Assembly: GCA_030149585.1 (NCBI GenBank)
Contig: JASFBJ010000008.1
Location: 1 to 25,771 of the forward strand
Source of the DNA: Desulfobacterales bacterium
GTDB lineage: Bacteria; Desulfobacterota; Desulfobacteria; Desulfobacterales; JASFBJ01
Direction: 5' to 3'
Length of the DNA stretch: 25,771 bases
In this document: positions 1-7,630 of the stretch, piece by piece
How the letters are laid out: each line of letters begins with the position of its first letter
Position numbering within the stretch: position 1 is the first letter of the stretch
Position numbers and translations under genes: made by a program
Notes under the pieces: generated by a model
The model's input: only the letters and a program-made list of their open reading frames with translations
Database searches by the model: none
Told to the model about the DNA's origin: nothing

Positions 1-635
1 ATTAATTCATCTGCACAGCGGGCCCGCAAATCAGGATACATTCCTCCCTGAATAATACCGAATAAACTGTTTTGCCTGGTGGTGCCGCTTTTCCAGGCCT
101 CTTTGCAGCGTCTGGCCCATTTTGTAGTTCGGATAAGGGCGCTTAAAGCCTCCTTGTGGCTTGCCGGATAAGAAATACACTGGTCAAGACACATCAGGAT
201 ATCTGAATTTAAGCAGATCTGAATTTGAGTAGCTTTTTCCGGAGTTAAAAGATGAGATGATCCATCAATATGGGATTGAAAGGCATAGCCCTGATCATCA
301 ATTTTTGAAAGCCGGGCCAGAGAAAATGCCTGAAAGCCGCCACTATCGGTTAAAATGGGATGATTCCAGTGCATAAAATTATGAAGACCACCAAAACGCT
401 CAATCACCTCACAACCAGGTCTCAGATATAAATGATAAGCATTGCCCAAAATAATGCGGGCTCCGGCAATTTCCAGCTCTTCCGGAGTCAGAGCTTTAAC
501 TGTGGCAAGGGTCCCAACCGGCATAAAAATTGGAGTTGGAATCTCACCGTGCAAAGTCTGAATAACCCCTGTCCGGGGTACTGCCATACTCTTTTTATTG
601 CAAGCCCCTTGTAAATCCAAATTAAAACTGAGCAT
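1..635 (-). CDS. tgt: Queuine/preQ1 tRNA-guanine transglycosylase, N-terminal part
   Basis: The enzyme swaps guanine 34 of GUN-anticodon tRNAs for the queuosine precursor preQ1. The first 211 residues are visible; the gene runs off the left edge (family length about 370-380). Seen: the N-terminal TIM-barrel entry with TPIFMPVGTLATVKALTPEE, the motif TDSGGFQ with the catalytic-pocket Asp at about residue 97, and FGIIQGG near the edge. The usual D-E-C-x-x-Y-P stretch reads D-Q-C-I-S-Y-P here, a small departure whose effect is unknown. The ATG at 635 is chosen because the protein then begins with the usual short lead-in. It lies 22 bases after the queA stop, so both are probably on one transcript and act in successive steps of queuosine synthesis. 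Confidence 0.95.
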   Translation of the reverse strand, partial: MLSFNLDLQGACNKKSMAVPRTGVIQTLHGEIPTPIFMPVGTLATVKALTPEELEIAGARIILGNAYHLYLRPGCEVIERFGGLHNFMHWNHPILTDSGGFQAFSLARLSKIDDQGYAFQSHIDGSSHLLTPEKATQIQICLNSDILMCLDQCISYPASHKEALSALIRTTKWARRCKEAWKSGTTRQNSLFGIIQGGMYPDLRARCADEL

Positions 636-657
636 AATTATTTATTAATTTACCTGT

Positions 658-1734
658 TCACGAAATGAACATGGCATCCCCGTAGCTGAAAAAGCGATAC
701 TCTTGATCCACTGCTTCGTCATAAGCCTTAAGTATTTTTTGTCGTCCGGCAAAGGCTGAAATCAGCATCAAAAGCGTTGAACCAGGCAAATGAAAGTTGG
801 TAATCATAGCATCCACCACCTTAAAATCATATCCTGGATAAATAAAAAGATCGCAATTGCCGCTACCTTCGACCAGGCGTCCCTGATCATCTGAAGCAAA
901 TTCCAGGGTTCTCACACATGTGGTTCCAACTGCCACAATTCTTTTTTTCTGCTCTTTTGCCTTATTAATCATGTGGGCTGTTTTTTGAGAGATGGAATAC
1001 CATTCAGAGTGCATTTTATGCTCTCTGATATCATTAACCCTGACAGGTGAGAAAGTGCCGTAACCAACGTGCAGTGTAATTTGTGCGATTTTAATCCCCT
1101 TTTGCACAAGCCGGGCCAAAAGATCTTTGGTAAAATGAAGTCCGGCTGTTGGGGCTGCAATAGCTCCTTTTTGAGAAGCATAGACGGTCTGGTAGCGAAA
1201 TCGATCCTTATTATTTTGCGGATTAGAGCCATTTCGTTTGATATAGGGCGGTAATGGCGTTTTACCTATCTGGTATAAAAGTTTTTCAAAATCATCATAC
1301 CCGAAAAACCGGACAGTATAAAAGCCATCCCCAGCTTCCAGAATTTCTGCTTTAAGCCCCTTATCAAAAAGCAATAAAGAGCTAACCAAAGGGCTTTTGG
1401 AAGCTTTAATCAGGCAGCGGCACACCCAAATTCCAGACAACCTTTTATAATTCCCGCTTTGAGCCCGGCTTTGAGCATAGTCTAAAAATAAAAGTTCTAC
1501 TTTGCCGCCGGTCTCTTTTTTTCCCAGCAGGCGGCCGGGAATAACTTCGGTATTATTGATTACTAATAGATCGTCAGGGCCCAGTAAGTCATAAAGAGTA
1601 CTAAACCGATGATGCGCGAACTTGTTATTTTTACGGTTTAAATAAAAAAGTCTTGCCTGATCCCGGTTTACTACAGGTTCTTGAGCGATCAGATCGGGCG
1701 GCAGAGTGTAGTTATAATCATCAAGTTTAAACAT
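658..1734 (-). CDS. queA: S-adenosylmethionine:tRNA ribosyltransferase-isomerase QueA
   Basis: QueA transfers and isomerises the ribosyl moiety of SAM onto preQ1-modified tRNA, giving epoxyqueuosine. The protein is 358 residues, normal for the family. Seen: the start MFKLDDYNYTLPPDLIAQEP, then VINNTEVIPGRL, the central AAPTAGLHFT motif, LHVGYGTFSPVR, and the C-terminal block MITNFHLPGSTLLMLISAFAG. The frame stays open upstream to 1782, but the ATG at 1734 fits the family N-terminus; the 16 extra residues would overlap the DUF2065 gene. It lies between that gene and tgt on the same strand. Confidence 0.97.
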   Translation of the reverse strand: MFKLDDYNYTLPPDLIAQEPVVNRDQARLFYLNRKNNKFAHHRFSTLYDLLGPDDLLVINNTEVIPGRLLGKKETGGKVELLFLDYAQSRAQSGNYKRLSGIWVCRCLIKASKSPLVSSLLLFDKGLKAEILEAGDGFYTVRFFGYDDFEKLLYQIGKTPLPPYIKRNGSNPQNNKDRFRYQTVYASQKGAIAAPTAGLHFTKDLLARLVQKGIKIAQITLHVGYGTFSPVRVNDIREHKMHSEWYSISQKTAHMINKAKEQKKRIVAVGTTCVRTLEFASDDQGRLVEGSGNCDLFIYPGYDFKVVDAMITNFHLPGSTLLMLISAFAGRQKILKAYDEAVDQEYRFFSYGDAMFIS

Positions 1735-1747
1735 ATCCGCCAAAGCT

Positions 1748-1933
1748 TTATTTTTTGCCCAGATATACCAAGAGCAACCCAAAGGCCATTAATAATAGCC
1801 CCATTTTGCGCAGATCACCATCTGGGATATCCATAACTTTTTGAACCCAGGACTTCATTTTTTCAGGAAAGGCAAAATAGGGTAAGCCCTCAATTATCAT
1901 TACCATTCCAATAACACAGAAAAAAAATTCCAT
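1748..1933 (-). CDS. DUF2065 (YjeT-like) small inner-membrane protein
   Basis: A 61-residue protein with two hydrophobic segments, about residues 3-20 (with the typical V-x-E-G-L-P-Y-F pattern) and 43-58 (M-G-L-L-L-M-A-F-G-L-L-L), joined by a polar stretch with the family-like D-L-R-K-M-G. It matches the two-helix DUF2065 family, whose function is not established. It ends 13 bases before the queA start and is the first gene after the strong promoter at 2040-2068, so it probably leads the queA-tgt transcript. Confidence 0.85.
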   Translation of the reverse strand: MEFFFCVIGMVMIIEGLPYFAFPEKMKSWVQKVMDIPDGDLRKMGLLLMAFGLLLVYLGKK

Positions 1934-2039
1934 TATGAGTCACTATTCGCCATATAATTTTTTTGAAAATCAATTTTCAAAAGCACAGGTTGGACAAAAT
2001 GCATCCATAAATTCCTGATTCTATCACCACAAACTTTTT

Positions 2040-2068
2040 ATTATACTCTTGCATGAAGGTTTTGTCAA
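2040..2068 (-). promoter_or_regulatory. Consensus sigma70-type promoter for DUF2065-queA-tgt
   Basis: Read on the minus strand, TTGACA (2068-2063) is followed by a 17-base spacer and TATAAT (2045-2040). Both hexamers match consensus exactly and spacing is optimal. The predicted start is near 2033, giving a leader of about 100 bases before the gene at 1933. Confidence 0.75.
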
Positions 2069-2216
2069 AATAAATTCCGTGACACTAACTTCCTTAAATA
2101 TGCATCACAGCTTCAGGCCATCTTTGCCAGATCTAAAATCACAAAAATAATGAAACATTTAAGCTATAATAACTTCTATATAATTGACATTTAAAGGCGA
2201 TCTTTATGACAATCTT

Positions 2217-2244
2217 TTGACACGATAATAATAAAAAATACAAA
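2217..2244 (+). promoter_or_regulatory. Possible promoter upstream of the small ORF at 2423
   Basis: TTGACA (2217-2222), a 16-base spacer, then TACAAA (2239-2244) followed by T. The same -10 hexamer occurs in the tRNA-Gly promoter in this window. Being AT-rich, the region gives chance matches easily. Confidence 0.35.
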
Positions 2245-2311
2245 TAACCCGTAACCTACTGAATATATATCAAAAACTAAAAGCATCTCTTCTGGTATGC
2301 CAATTGCAATT

Positions 2312-2339
2312 AAGGAATAGCTATAAAGGAATAGCTATA
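2312..2339. repeat. 14-bp perfect tandem duplication
   Basis: The unit AAGGAATAGCTATA occurs twice back to back (2312-2325 and 2326-2339), directly abutting the palindrome at 2339-2356. It looks like a recent slippage duplication or paired binding sites. Confidence 0.85.
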
Positions 2340-2356
2340 ATTGATTATAATCAATT
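2339..2356. promoter_or_regulatory. 18-bp perfect palindrome, possible operator
   Basis: AATTGATTATAATCAATT is its own reverse complement across all 18 bases. It lies about 95 bases downstream of the candidate -10 at 2239-2244 and 67 bases before the ATG at 2423. A dimeric repressor site is possible but unproven; AT-rich palindromes also arise by chance. Confidence 0.4.
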
Positions 2357-2422
2357 GCCAAGTTTGGAGTATTTGAATAGAGTGTTATTAGAGTCGCTTA
2401 TAAGCTTCAAAGGAATTTTGCC

Positions 2423-2605
2423 ATGTATACTTTATTACCGTCAAAAGAGCCGGAAATTCCTGCTCAAAAAAAAATTGAAGATCTGGTGTCTGATCTGGTA
2501 TTTGATGATGAGTGGGGAGAGATTGGATTAATGGATGTTGTGCTTGTGGATGGAATCCTTACCCAGGAAAACGATAATAAAGAGTCAAGACAACAGGAAG
2601 GCTAA
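2423..2605 (+). CDS. Doubtful small acidic hypothetical protein
   Basis: A 60-residue frame with no family I recognise. It is strongly acidic with few basic residues, no cysteine, no signal peptide and no membrane segment. The ATG is preceded by AAAGGA with an 8-base gap, a fair ribosome binding site. It ends 114 bases before the khpA stop on the opposite strand. Its AT-rich composition and lack of recognisable features leave open that it is a chance frame; an overlapping frame from 2304 is even less convincing. Confidence 0.3.
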   Translation: MYTLLPSKEPEIPAQKKIEDLVSDLVFDDEWGEIGLMDVVLVDGILTQENDNKESRQQEG

Positions 2606-2641
2606 AAAAGCCCAGGCAGACTTTCCGGCAATACTTCTCCT

Positions 2642-2683
2642 GACAGGGTATTTTGACCAGATAAATGAAAATACCCCTTTGTC
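2642..2683. terminator. Hairpin between the small ORF and khpA
   Basis: A perfect 9-bp stem, GGGTATTTT (2646-2654) with AAAATACCC (2668-2676), has a 13-base loop. It can extend by GACA/TGTC across a 3-base bulge. It sits about 37 bases from the 3' ends of the plus-strand ORF and the minus-strand khpA, as expected for a bidirectional transcript end. Neither side has a clear U run, so intrinsic termination is uncertain. Confidence 0.35.
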
Positions 2684-2719
2684 ACCTGATAAACAGAACT
2701 CAATCAACCGATTACCGGC

Positions 2720-2950
2720 TTATTCTATAATTTCAAGCACTGTTCGTTTTTTTTCCTTTGAAGAGACAGCACTAAGAATTGTTCGCATGGCCTGTGCGGT
2801 ACGTCCCTTTTTGCCTATAACTTTTCCAAGATCATTTTTAGCAACTTTTAACTCCAGAACAGATGTTTGATTGCCGGAAATAGAAGAGACAGATACTTCT
2901 TCAGGAGAGTCCACCAAGGATCGGGCAATATGTTCAATCAGCTTTTCCAT
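2720..2950 (-). CDS. khpA: KH-domain RNA-binding protein KhpA (YlqC family)
   Basis: A 76-residue single KH-domain protein with the RNA-contacting loop G-K-V-I-G-K-K-G-R at about residues 42-50, followed by TAQAMRTIL. The family binds RNA, in some bacteria as a heterodimer with KhpB/Jag, and affects cell division and small-RNA-related regulation. In many genomes it lies in the rpsP-rimM-trmD-rplS cluster. Here it stands alone between polA and a gene-poor stretch, about 200 bases after the polA stop. A purine-rich GGAAC lies before the ATG. Confidence 0.92.
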   Translation of the reverse strand: MEKLIEHIARSLVDSPEEVSVSSISGNQTSVLELKVAKNDLGKVIGKKGRTAQAMRTILSAVSSKEKKRTVLEIIE

Positions 2951-3088
2951 TTCAAAGTTCCTTTCAATTCCAATGTATTAAATCATATTTAGATAGAAAT
3001 CCAATTGAGAATATTAAAGCATTGAAGTACGTTATTTTTAATATATCTAATTATATCTAATTATGCAATGCTGGCTATATACGCACAT

Positions 3089-3116
3089 ACTACTTAGTAA
3101 ATATAAGTAGTTTTTT
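3089..3116 (+). terminator. Terminator-like hairpin beyond the polA 3' end
   Basis: ACTACTTA (3089-3096) pairs with TAAGTAGT (3104-3111) around a 7-base loop, followed by a T run to 3116. In this orientation it would stop plus-strand transcription from running antisense into polA. For polA itself, on the minus strand, the hairpin lacks a trailing U run. The AU-rich stem is weak. Confidence 0.35.
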
Positions 3117-3152
3117 GGAAATACTGTTTTTGTGCTAATCCTTTCCTTAGAA

Positions 3153-5831
3153 TTAATGCGCGATTGCCCAGTTAGGACCGTCGGCAATATTGACTTTTAA
3201 CGGAACCTTTAACTGCCAGACACCTTCCATAACGGTTTTTGCCAGGTTTTTAACAAGTTCCAGCTCTTTTGGCGGAGTCTCAAAAACAATTTCATCATGA
3301 ACCGTCAAAAGCATCAGGGATTTTAATTTTTTTTCCCTAAGAGCAACCTCCATATTTATCATAGCTATTTTTATCAGATCAGCGGCTGTGCCCTGAATAG
3401 GAGTATTGACTGCTGTTCGTTCAGCATAGGCCCTCATATTTCGATTTGGGCTGTTAATATCCGGCAGAAAACGCACTCTTCCAAGCAAAGTACTGGTCTT
3501 GCCTGTTTTTGAAGCATTGGCAACTGCGTCATCAATAAATTTTTTTACACCTTTATAACGCGTAAAATAGTTATGTATATAGCTCTTGGCCATTTTGTTG
3601 CTGATTCCAAGTTCCTTTGAAAGACGGTAAGAACTCATCCCGTAAATTATGCCGAAATTAATGATTTTGGCATGTCTTCGAAGTTCCGGCGTAATAAAAG
3701 AGGGAAATACCTGAAAAATTTCAGTAGCTGTCCTGGTATGGATATCTTCATCTTCATCAAAGGCTTTAAGCAAAATTGGATCAGCAGCATAATGCGCGAG
3801 AATCCTAAGCTCAATCTGGGAATAATCTGCGGCCACAAAATGCCATCCAGGACGGGGAATAAAGGCCTCACGAATTTTGCGGCCATCTTTAGACCGGATC
3901 GGGATATTTTGCAAATTTGGTTCGCTGCTGCTTAAACGACCTGTTGCGGTCACGGTTTGATTATAGGAGGTGTGGATTCGACCGGTTTCAGGATTAATAA
4001 GCTCCAAAAGAGCATCAGTATATGTTGATTTGAGTTTGGCCAGACTGCGATGACGCAAAACCAGACCCGGCAATTCATAATCTTTGGCTAATTCGGTGAG
4101 AACATTGACATCTGTTGAAAAGCCTGTTTTTTTTTTAGTTTTTTTCTTGACCGGCAATTTTAGTTCTTCAAAAAGAATTTCCCCTAATTGTTTGGGAGAG
4201 TTCAGATTAAATTTTTTACCGGCCAGAGAAAAAATATCTTCTGAGAGTTGACTGAGCTTCTGTCCGAATTCTTTAGATAAATTATGGAGTTTTATCCGAT
4301 CTACACAGATACCGGTTTTTTCCATATTAAGCAGGACCGGCACCAGTGGCATCTCCACTTTTTCAAAAAGATCCGTCAGACCAATCTCGTTCATTTTTTC
4401 AGCCAGAATATTACTTGCCAAAAAGGTGATATCAGCATCTTCGCAGGCATAAGGTACTGCCTGGGCCAGAGGAACTTTTGCAAAACTGATGCTGTTTTTC
4501 CCCTTACCAGTGACATCCTGAAAAGTTATGGTTTGATGATCTAAAAATTCCAAAGCAATCTGATCAAGACTATGACTGCGTTTTGAGGGGTTTATCAGGT
4601 AGGAGGCAAGCATGGTATCAAACACTACGCCTTTAAGATTAATCCCGTGTCGTTCCAGAACCATCCAGTCATATTTAATATTTTGGCCGATTTTCTTTAT
4701 TTCAGGATCTTCAAGCAGGGGCTTTAAATGAGTTAAAATTTCCGGCCATGCGAGTTGCTCTGTCTTGTCCGAAAATTCATGGCCGCATGGAATATAAAAG
4801 GCCTTGTTTTTTTGCATGGCAAATGAAATCCCCACCAGCCTGGCCAGCATGGGATTTTTTGATGTGGTCTCTGTATCAATTGCGAATAAGCCGCTTTTTT
4901 TTAAATTTTTAACCAGTAAAATAAGATCATCTATTTTTTGAACAGGGAGATACTCTTTTTTTGAAAGATCAGACCTTCTGGGCAGTATTTTTTTTAACTG
5001 GTTAAATTCCAGACTGTTAAACAGATCTGTGAGTTTGTCATAATTCGGAGTTATGATGCAACAGCTTGCCGGGTCAAATTCTATTTGGACCTTGGTATCA
5101 ATTGTAACCAGGTCTTTGCTTAAAAATGCCTGGTCTTTGAAATTTACAAGGTTTTCATGCTGCTTTTTTTTGGTGATGGTATCCACCTGTTGATATAATT
5201 GCTCAAGGCTGCCAAACTCTTTGATTAAAAGCTGGGCTGTTTTAGGGCCGATTCCCGGCACACCCGGAATATTATCAGCCTTATCACCGGACAGCCCCAT
5301 CACATCAATCATTTTTTCTGGTTCCAGTTCAAATTCTTTTAAAACTACCGCAAGATCTATCTTTTTATCTTTCATGGGATCCCAAATCCAGCTTGCAGGT
5401 GTTATCAACTGAATAAAATCTTTATCACCGGTCACCATTATTATTTCAAATCCGGCTTTTTCGGCCAGTCTGGCGCAGGTGCCTATCAGGTCATCAGCCT
5501 CAAAGCCTTGTTTTTTAATGATTTTGATGTTGAATCCAGCAGTAATCTCTTTAATTTGCGGAAGCTGTACCAGGAGATCTTCCGGCATTGGTGGGCGGTT
5601 GGCTTTATAATCTGAGTACATCTTATGCCGAAAGGTGGGGCCTTTGGCGTCAAAAAACATGCATAGATATGCTGGATTTTTTTGTTCTATCAGATTAAGC
5701 AGCATTCGGGTAAAGCCAAAAACAGCATTAGTGGGCTGCCCCTTTGAATTGCTCAGGCCTTGGATGGCATGATAGGCTCTATAAATATATGCGCTTCCAT
5801 CAATTAAATATATGACTTTTTCATTTTTCAT
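3153..5831 (-). CDS. polA: DNA polymerase I
   Basis: Fills gaps and removes RNA primers during replication and repair. From the ATG at 5831 it has 892 residues, normal length. Seen in order: the 5'-nuclease domain (about 1-290; LIDGSAYIYRAYHA, then GDKADNIPGVPGIGPKTA); a 3'-5' exonuclease domain with all three motifs intact (D-T-E-T at 319, N-I-K-Y-D, Y-A-C-E-D), so proofreading is probably active; and the polymerase domain with motif A D-Y-S-Q-I-E-L-R at 669, motif B KIINFGIIYGMS, and motif C V-H-D-E at about 844-847. The start is uncertain: ATG 5849 and TTG 5867 are also in frame, but 5831 puts the family N-terminus (V-I-Y-L-I-D-G) six residues in. No strong ribosome binding site distinguishes them. 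Confidence 0.97.
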   Translation of the reverse strand: MKNEKVIYLIDGSAYIYRAYHAIQGLSNSKGQPTNAVFGFTRMLLNLIEQKNPAYLCMFFDAKGPTFRHKMYSDYKANRPPMPEDLLVQLPQIKEITAGFNIKIIKKQGFEADDLIGTCARLAEKAGFEIIMVTGDKDFIQLITPASWIWDPMKDKKIDLAVVLKEFELEPEKMIDVMGLSGDKADNIPGVPGIGPKTAQLLIKEFGSLEQLYQQVDTITKKKQHENLVNFKDQAFLSKDLVTIDTKVQIEFDPASCCIITPNYDKLTDLFNSLEFNQLKKILPRRSDLSKKEYLPVQKIDDLILLVKNLKKSGLFAIDTETTSKNPMLARLVGISFAMQKNKAFYIPCGHEFSDKTEQLAWPEILTHLKPLLEDPEIKKIGQNIKYDWMVLERHGINLKGVVFDTMLASYLINPSKRSHSLDQIALEFLDHQTITFQDVTGKGKNSISFAKVPLAQAVPYACEDADITFLASNILAEKMNEIGLTDLFEKVEMPLVPVLLNMEKTGICVDRIKLHNLSKEFGQKLSQLSEDIFSLAGKKFNLNSPKQLGEILFEELKLPVKKKTKKKTGFSTDVNVLTELAKDYELPGLVLRHRSLAKLKSTYTDALLELINPETGRIHTSYNQTVTATGRLSSSEPNLQNIPIRSKDGRKIREAFIPRPGWHFVAADYSQIELRILAHYAADPILLKAFDEDEDIHTRTATEIFQVFPSFITPELRRHAKIINFGIIYGMSSYRLSKELGISNKMAKSYIHNYFTRYKGVKKFIDDAVANASKTGKTSTLLGRVRFLPDINSPNRNMRAYAERTAVNTPIQGTAADLIKIAMINMEVALREKKLKSLMLLTVHDEIVFETPPKELELVKNLAKTVMEGVWQLKVPLKVNIADGPNWAIAH

Positions 5832-5898
5832 AAGATTCAAAATGTCCATTAAAAGCAGTTTCGGCAATGCATAATTACAGGTAATTTATTTCGCTTAG

Positions 5899-5927
5899 TT
5901 GACTAATTTCAATGTATCCGGTAAAAT
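5899..5927 (+). promoter_or_regulatory. Candidate promoter for the 12-cysteine protein gene
   Basis: TTGACT (5899-5904), a 17-base spacer, then TAAAAT (5922-5927): one mismatch to consensus in each hexamer. It faces the gene at 6056 and would give a leader of about 120 bases. Confidence 0.5.
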
Positions 5928-6055
5928 TTTTTGTTTATAGTATTTTTGTGCATTATCATTAGCCACTGGAAATAACAATCTATTTAGGGTTCGCGCAAAA
6001 ATATATGCAAGGCGCTGGAATCGATGCAGTTATGAATAGATATACCAGGTGAATC

Positions 6056-6280
6056 ATGTCAGATTTTGTTACTAAATCAGCTTATAGACGGAAAAGATAT
6101 CGTCGGCAACAATTAATTTGTGTATGTTGCCGGAAGAAAAAGCCTTTTTGCTGGACGTGTCGTTGCGACTTTTGTATTTGTCAGGATTGTATGAATGAAA
6201 ATATATGGGGAATGTCTTGCAATGGAATAACCTGGCAATGCCCGGACTGCGGAGCTCAAAACGGGTTTGGCAATCAATGA
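6056..6280 (+). CDS. Small cysteine-rich (zinc-ribbon-like) protein of unknown function
   Basis: A 74-residue protein with 12 cysteines at 22, 24, 25, 32, 35, 37, 40, 42, 45, 55, 62 and 65, including C-x-C-C, C-x2-C-x-C-x2-C-x-C-x2-C and a final C-x2-C-G typical of zinc ribbons. The first 20 residues are rich in Arg/Lys. There is no signal peptide or membrane segment. This suggests a compact multi-zinc (less likely Fe-S) fold that may touch nucleic acid or protein; I do not recognise the family. AGGTGA lies just before the ATG and a candidate promoter lies upstream. Its last 7 bases overlap the 3' end of the opposing J-domain/MinD gene. Confidence 0.7.
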   Translation: MSDFVTKSAYRRKRYRRQQLICVCCRKKKPFCWTCRCDFCICQDCMNENIWGMSCNGITWQCPDCGAQNGFGNQ

Positions 6281-7485
6281 GCAGTTTTGATCAGTTTATT
6301 GAAGATATTTTTGAATTCTCTGGCCGGCTTGCCTGATGGTTTATGATGAATCGCGGGTATTAAAGTTCTTGAGCTTTTTTTCACATCTGAATGAAAAGTT
6401 ATATTTCCTAAATGAGTTAGATTTAATAAAAGGGTTTTGCCGACTAGCTTTTTAATATGGGCTGCCAGCTTATCAGCAAACCGTGAGTCATCAACCATAT
6501 TAATAATCAAGTTTAATCTGAAATTTTTAATGAAATTTCTTAAAAGGGGCCAGCTGCCGGGTAATTCATTTTGTACCCGCTGGACAAGAATTTCAATACG
6601 TTTATCCCCATTTTTTTTACCAAGATTTATTACCTCATGAATGAGATGTTCAAGTTTTTTGTCTTTAGGGGATTTATCTGAAGACCCTAAAGACGAAAGC
6701 CTGTTTAACCCGCGATATAAAGAGGCTTTTATGAAATTGATGGCTTCCAGATAGGCGGCTGGATCACAGGTCGTAACTATAATGCGATGATCTGCGTTAA
6801 TAAAAAAGTCTAATGTATTAAATGTTGTGTCACCCCCTAAATCCAGGATAACATAAGAGGATTTGATTTTTCTGACCGCCTCCATAATTTTCATTTTTTG
6901 GGCGTATGTTATATTGGCAATCCCCAATTTGGAATTATCGCCTGCGATAAGATAAGGTCCAAAAGGTGTTTTGGTGATTGCCGGAGCCAGATTATCAAGG
7001 TTACCATAGATAAAATCATTAATACTGTATTTAAAATTAATTTTGTTAAAATATAAATGAAGGTTTGGACCATATAGATCAAGATCAGCGGCAACTGTTT
7101 TTTTCTTCAACCGGCTGAGAAGCACAGCCAGATTTGTACTTATAATGCTTTTTCCAATACCGCCCTTAGCGCCGCCAATTGCGATTATTTTTTTTGAGAC
7201 TGATATTTTTTTAACAGGTTTTTTATCTTTTTCTGCTAAAAATTGAGTCAATATTTTGTAGGAAGTGGTGATTTTACCAAAGCGTTCTTGACGTTTTATA
7301 ATCATTTCAGAGGTCTCATCAGGATAGCGATCCGGATGATATTGAAATACCTTTTTGCGAAATGCTTTTTTTAAGCGCTCTGGGCTAAGGGATTCGATAA
7401 AGTTTTGATTTTGGGCGTGATTGATCGTGAACAGGTATGCGCAGGATCTTTGCAGCAGAATTGTCTGTTGGTAATTTAATTCCAT
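6274..7485 (-). CDS. J-domain fused to MinD/FlhG-like deviant-Walker ATPase
   Basis: A 403-residue two-part protein. Residues about 15-85 resemble a DnaJ J-domain: a basic helix L-K-K-A-F-R-K-K, the H-P-D signature at 50-52, then F-G-K-I-T-T-S-Y-K-I-L. Residues about 98-400 are a ParA/MinD-superfamily ATPase: deviant Walker A G-G-A-K-G-G-I-G-K-S (104-113), switch region ADLDLYGPNLHLYF, Walker B-like Y-V-I-L-D-L-G-G-D, then TTCDPAAYLEAINFIK in a style close to FlhG/MinD2. No C-terminal amphipathic MinD membrane helix is evident. FlhG-like ATPases position flagella or other polar structures, and a J-domain would recruit an Hsp70. A role in cell positioning or chaperone-coupled assembly is inference only. 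No flagellar or par genes are nearby. The N-terminus lacks a clear ribosome binding site. Confidence 0.85.
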   Translation of the reverse strand: MELNYQQTILLQRSCAYLFTINHAQNQNFIESLSPERLKKAFRKKVFQYHPDRYPDETSEMIIKRQERFGKITTSYKILTQFLAEKDKKPVKKISVSKKIIAIGGAKGGIGKSIISTNLAVLLSRLKKKTVAADLDLYGPNLHLYFNKINFKYSINDFIYGNLDNLAPAITKTPFGPYLIAGDNSKLGIANITYAQKMKIMEAVRKIKSSYVILDLGGDTTFNTLDFFINADHRIIVTTCDPAAYLEAINFIKASLYRGLNRLSSLGSSDKSPKDKKLEHLIHEVINLGKKNGDKRIEILVQRVQNELPGSWPLLRNFIKNFRLNLIINMVDDSRFADKLAAHIKKLVGKTLLLNLTHLGNITFHSDVKKSSRTLIPAIHHKPSGKPAREFKNIFNKLIKTAH

Positions 7486-7559
7486 TTTTGATTATTTTGC
7501 AGTATAATAATTTTAAAATATTTTAATTAGTAAAAAAACTGAACAGGCCAACCGGCTAA

Positions 7560-7595
7560 TTGATTTATAATTCGATTTACAATTTGATGTACAAT
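7560..7595. repeat. Three 12-bp imperfect tandem repeats
   Basis: TTGATTTATAAT (7560-7571), TCGATTTACAAT (7572-7583) and TTGATGTACAAT (7584-7595) lie in exact 12-base register, consensus TYGATKTAYAAT. Each ends in a -10-like hexamer (TATAAT or TACAAT). They lie between the divergent minD-like and HD genes, 35 bases before the HD-gene ATG, so a regulator array or stacked promoter elements are possible. Confidence 0.6.
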
Positions 7596-7630
7596 TGCAT
7601 AGATTGTGCCAAAATATACAGGAGGTTTTT

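Larger units (their letters stand above)
1934..2422. other. Gene-poor AT-rich intergenic region
   Basis: About 490 bases with no convincing protein gene on either strand. It holds the minus-strand promoter at 2040-2068, a possible plus-strand promoter at 2217-2244, a 14-bp tandem duplication (2312-2339) and an 18-bp palindrome (2339-2356). The rest is AT-rich with no recognised RNA motif. Confidence 0.6.

Noticed and set aside
1735..1782. Longer queA start at 1782
   Set aside because: Adds 16 residues not typical of QueA and overlaps the DUF2065 coding end.
2304..2531. 75-residue plus-strand ORF from a TTG
   Set aside because: Rare start, no ribosome binding site, crosses the tandem repeat and palindrome, and competes with the better-placed frame at 2423.
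2535..2870. 111-residue plus-strand ORF
   Set aside because: Mostly antisense to khpA, which has a clear KH domain, and its upstream half has no recognisable content.
7560..7595. CRISPR-like reading of the 12-bp repeats
   Set aside because: The repeats are directly adjacent, short and without spacers; no cas genes in the window.
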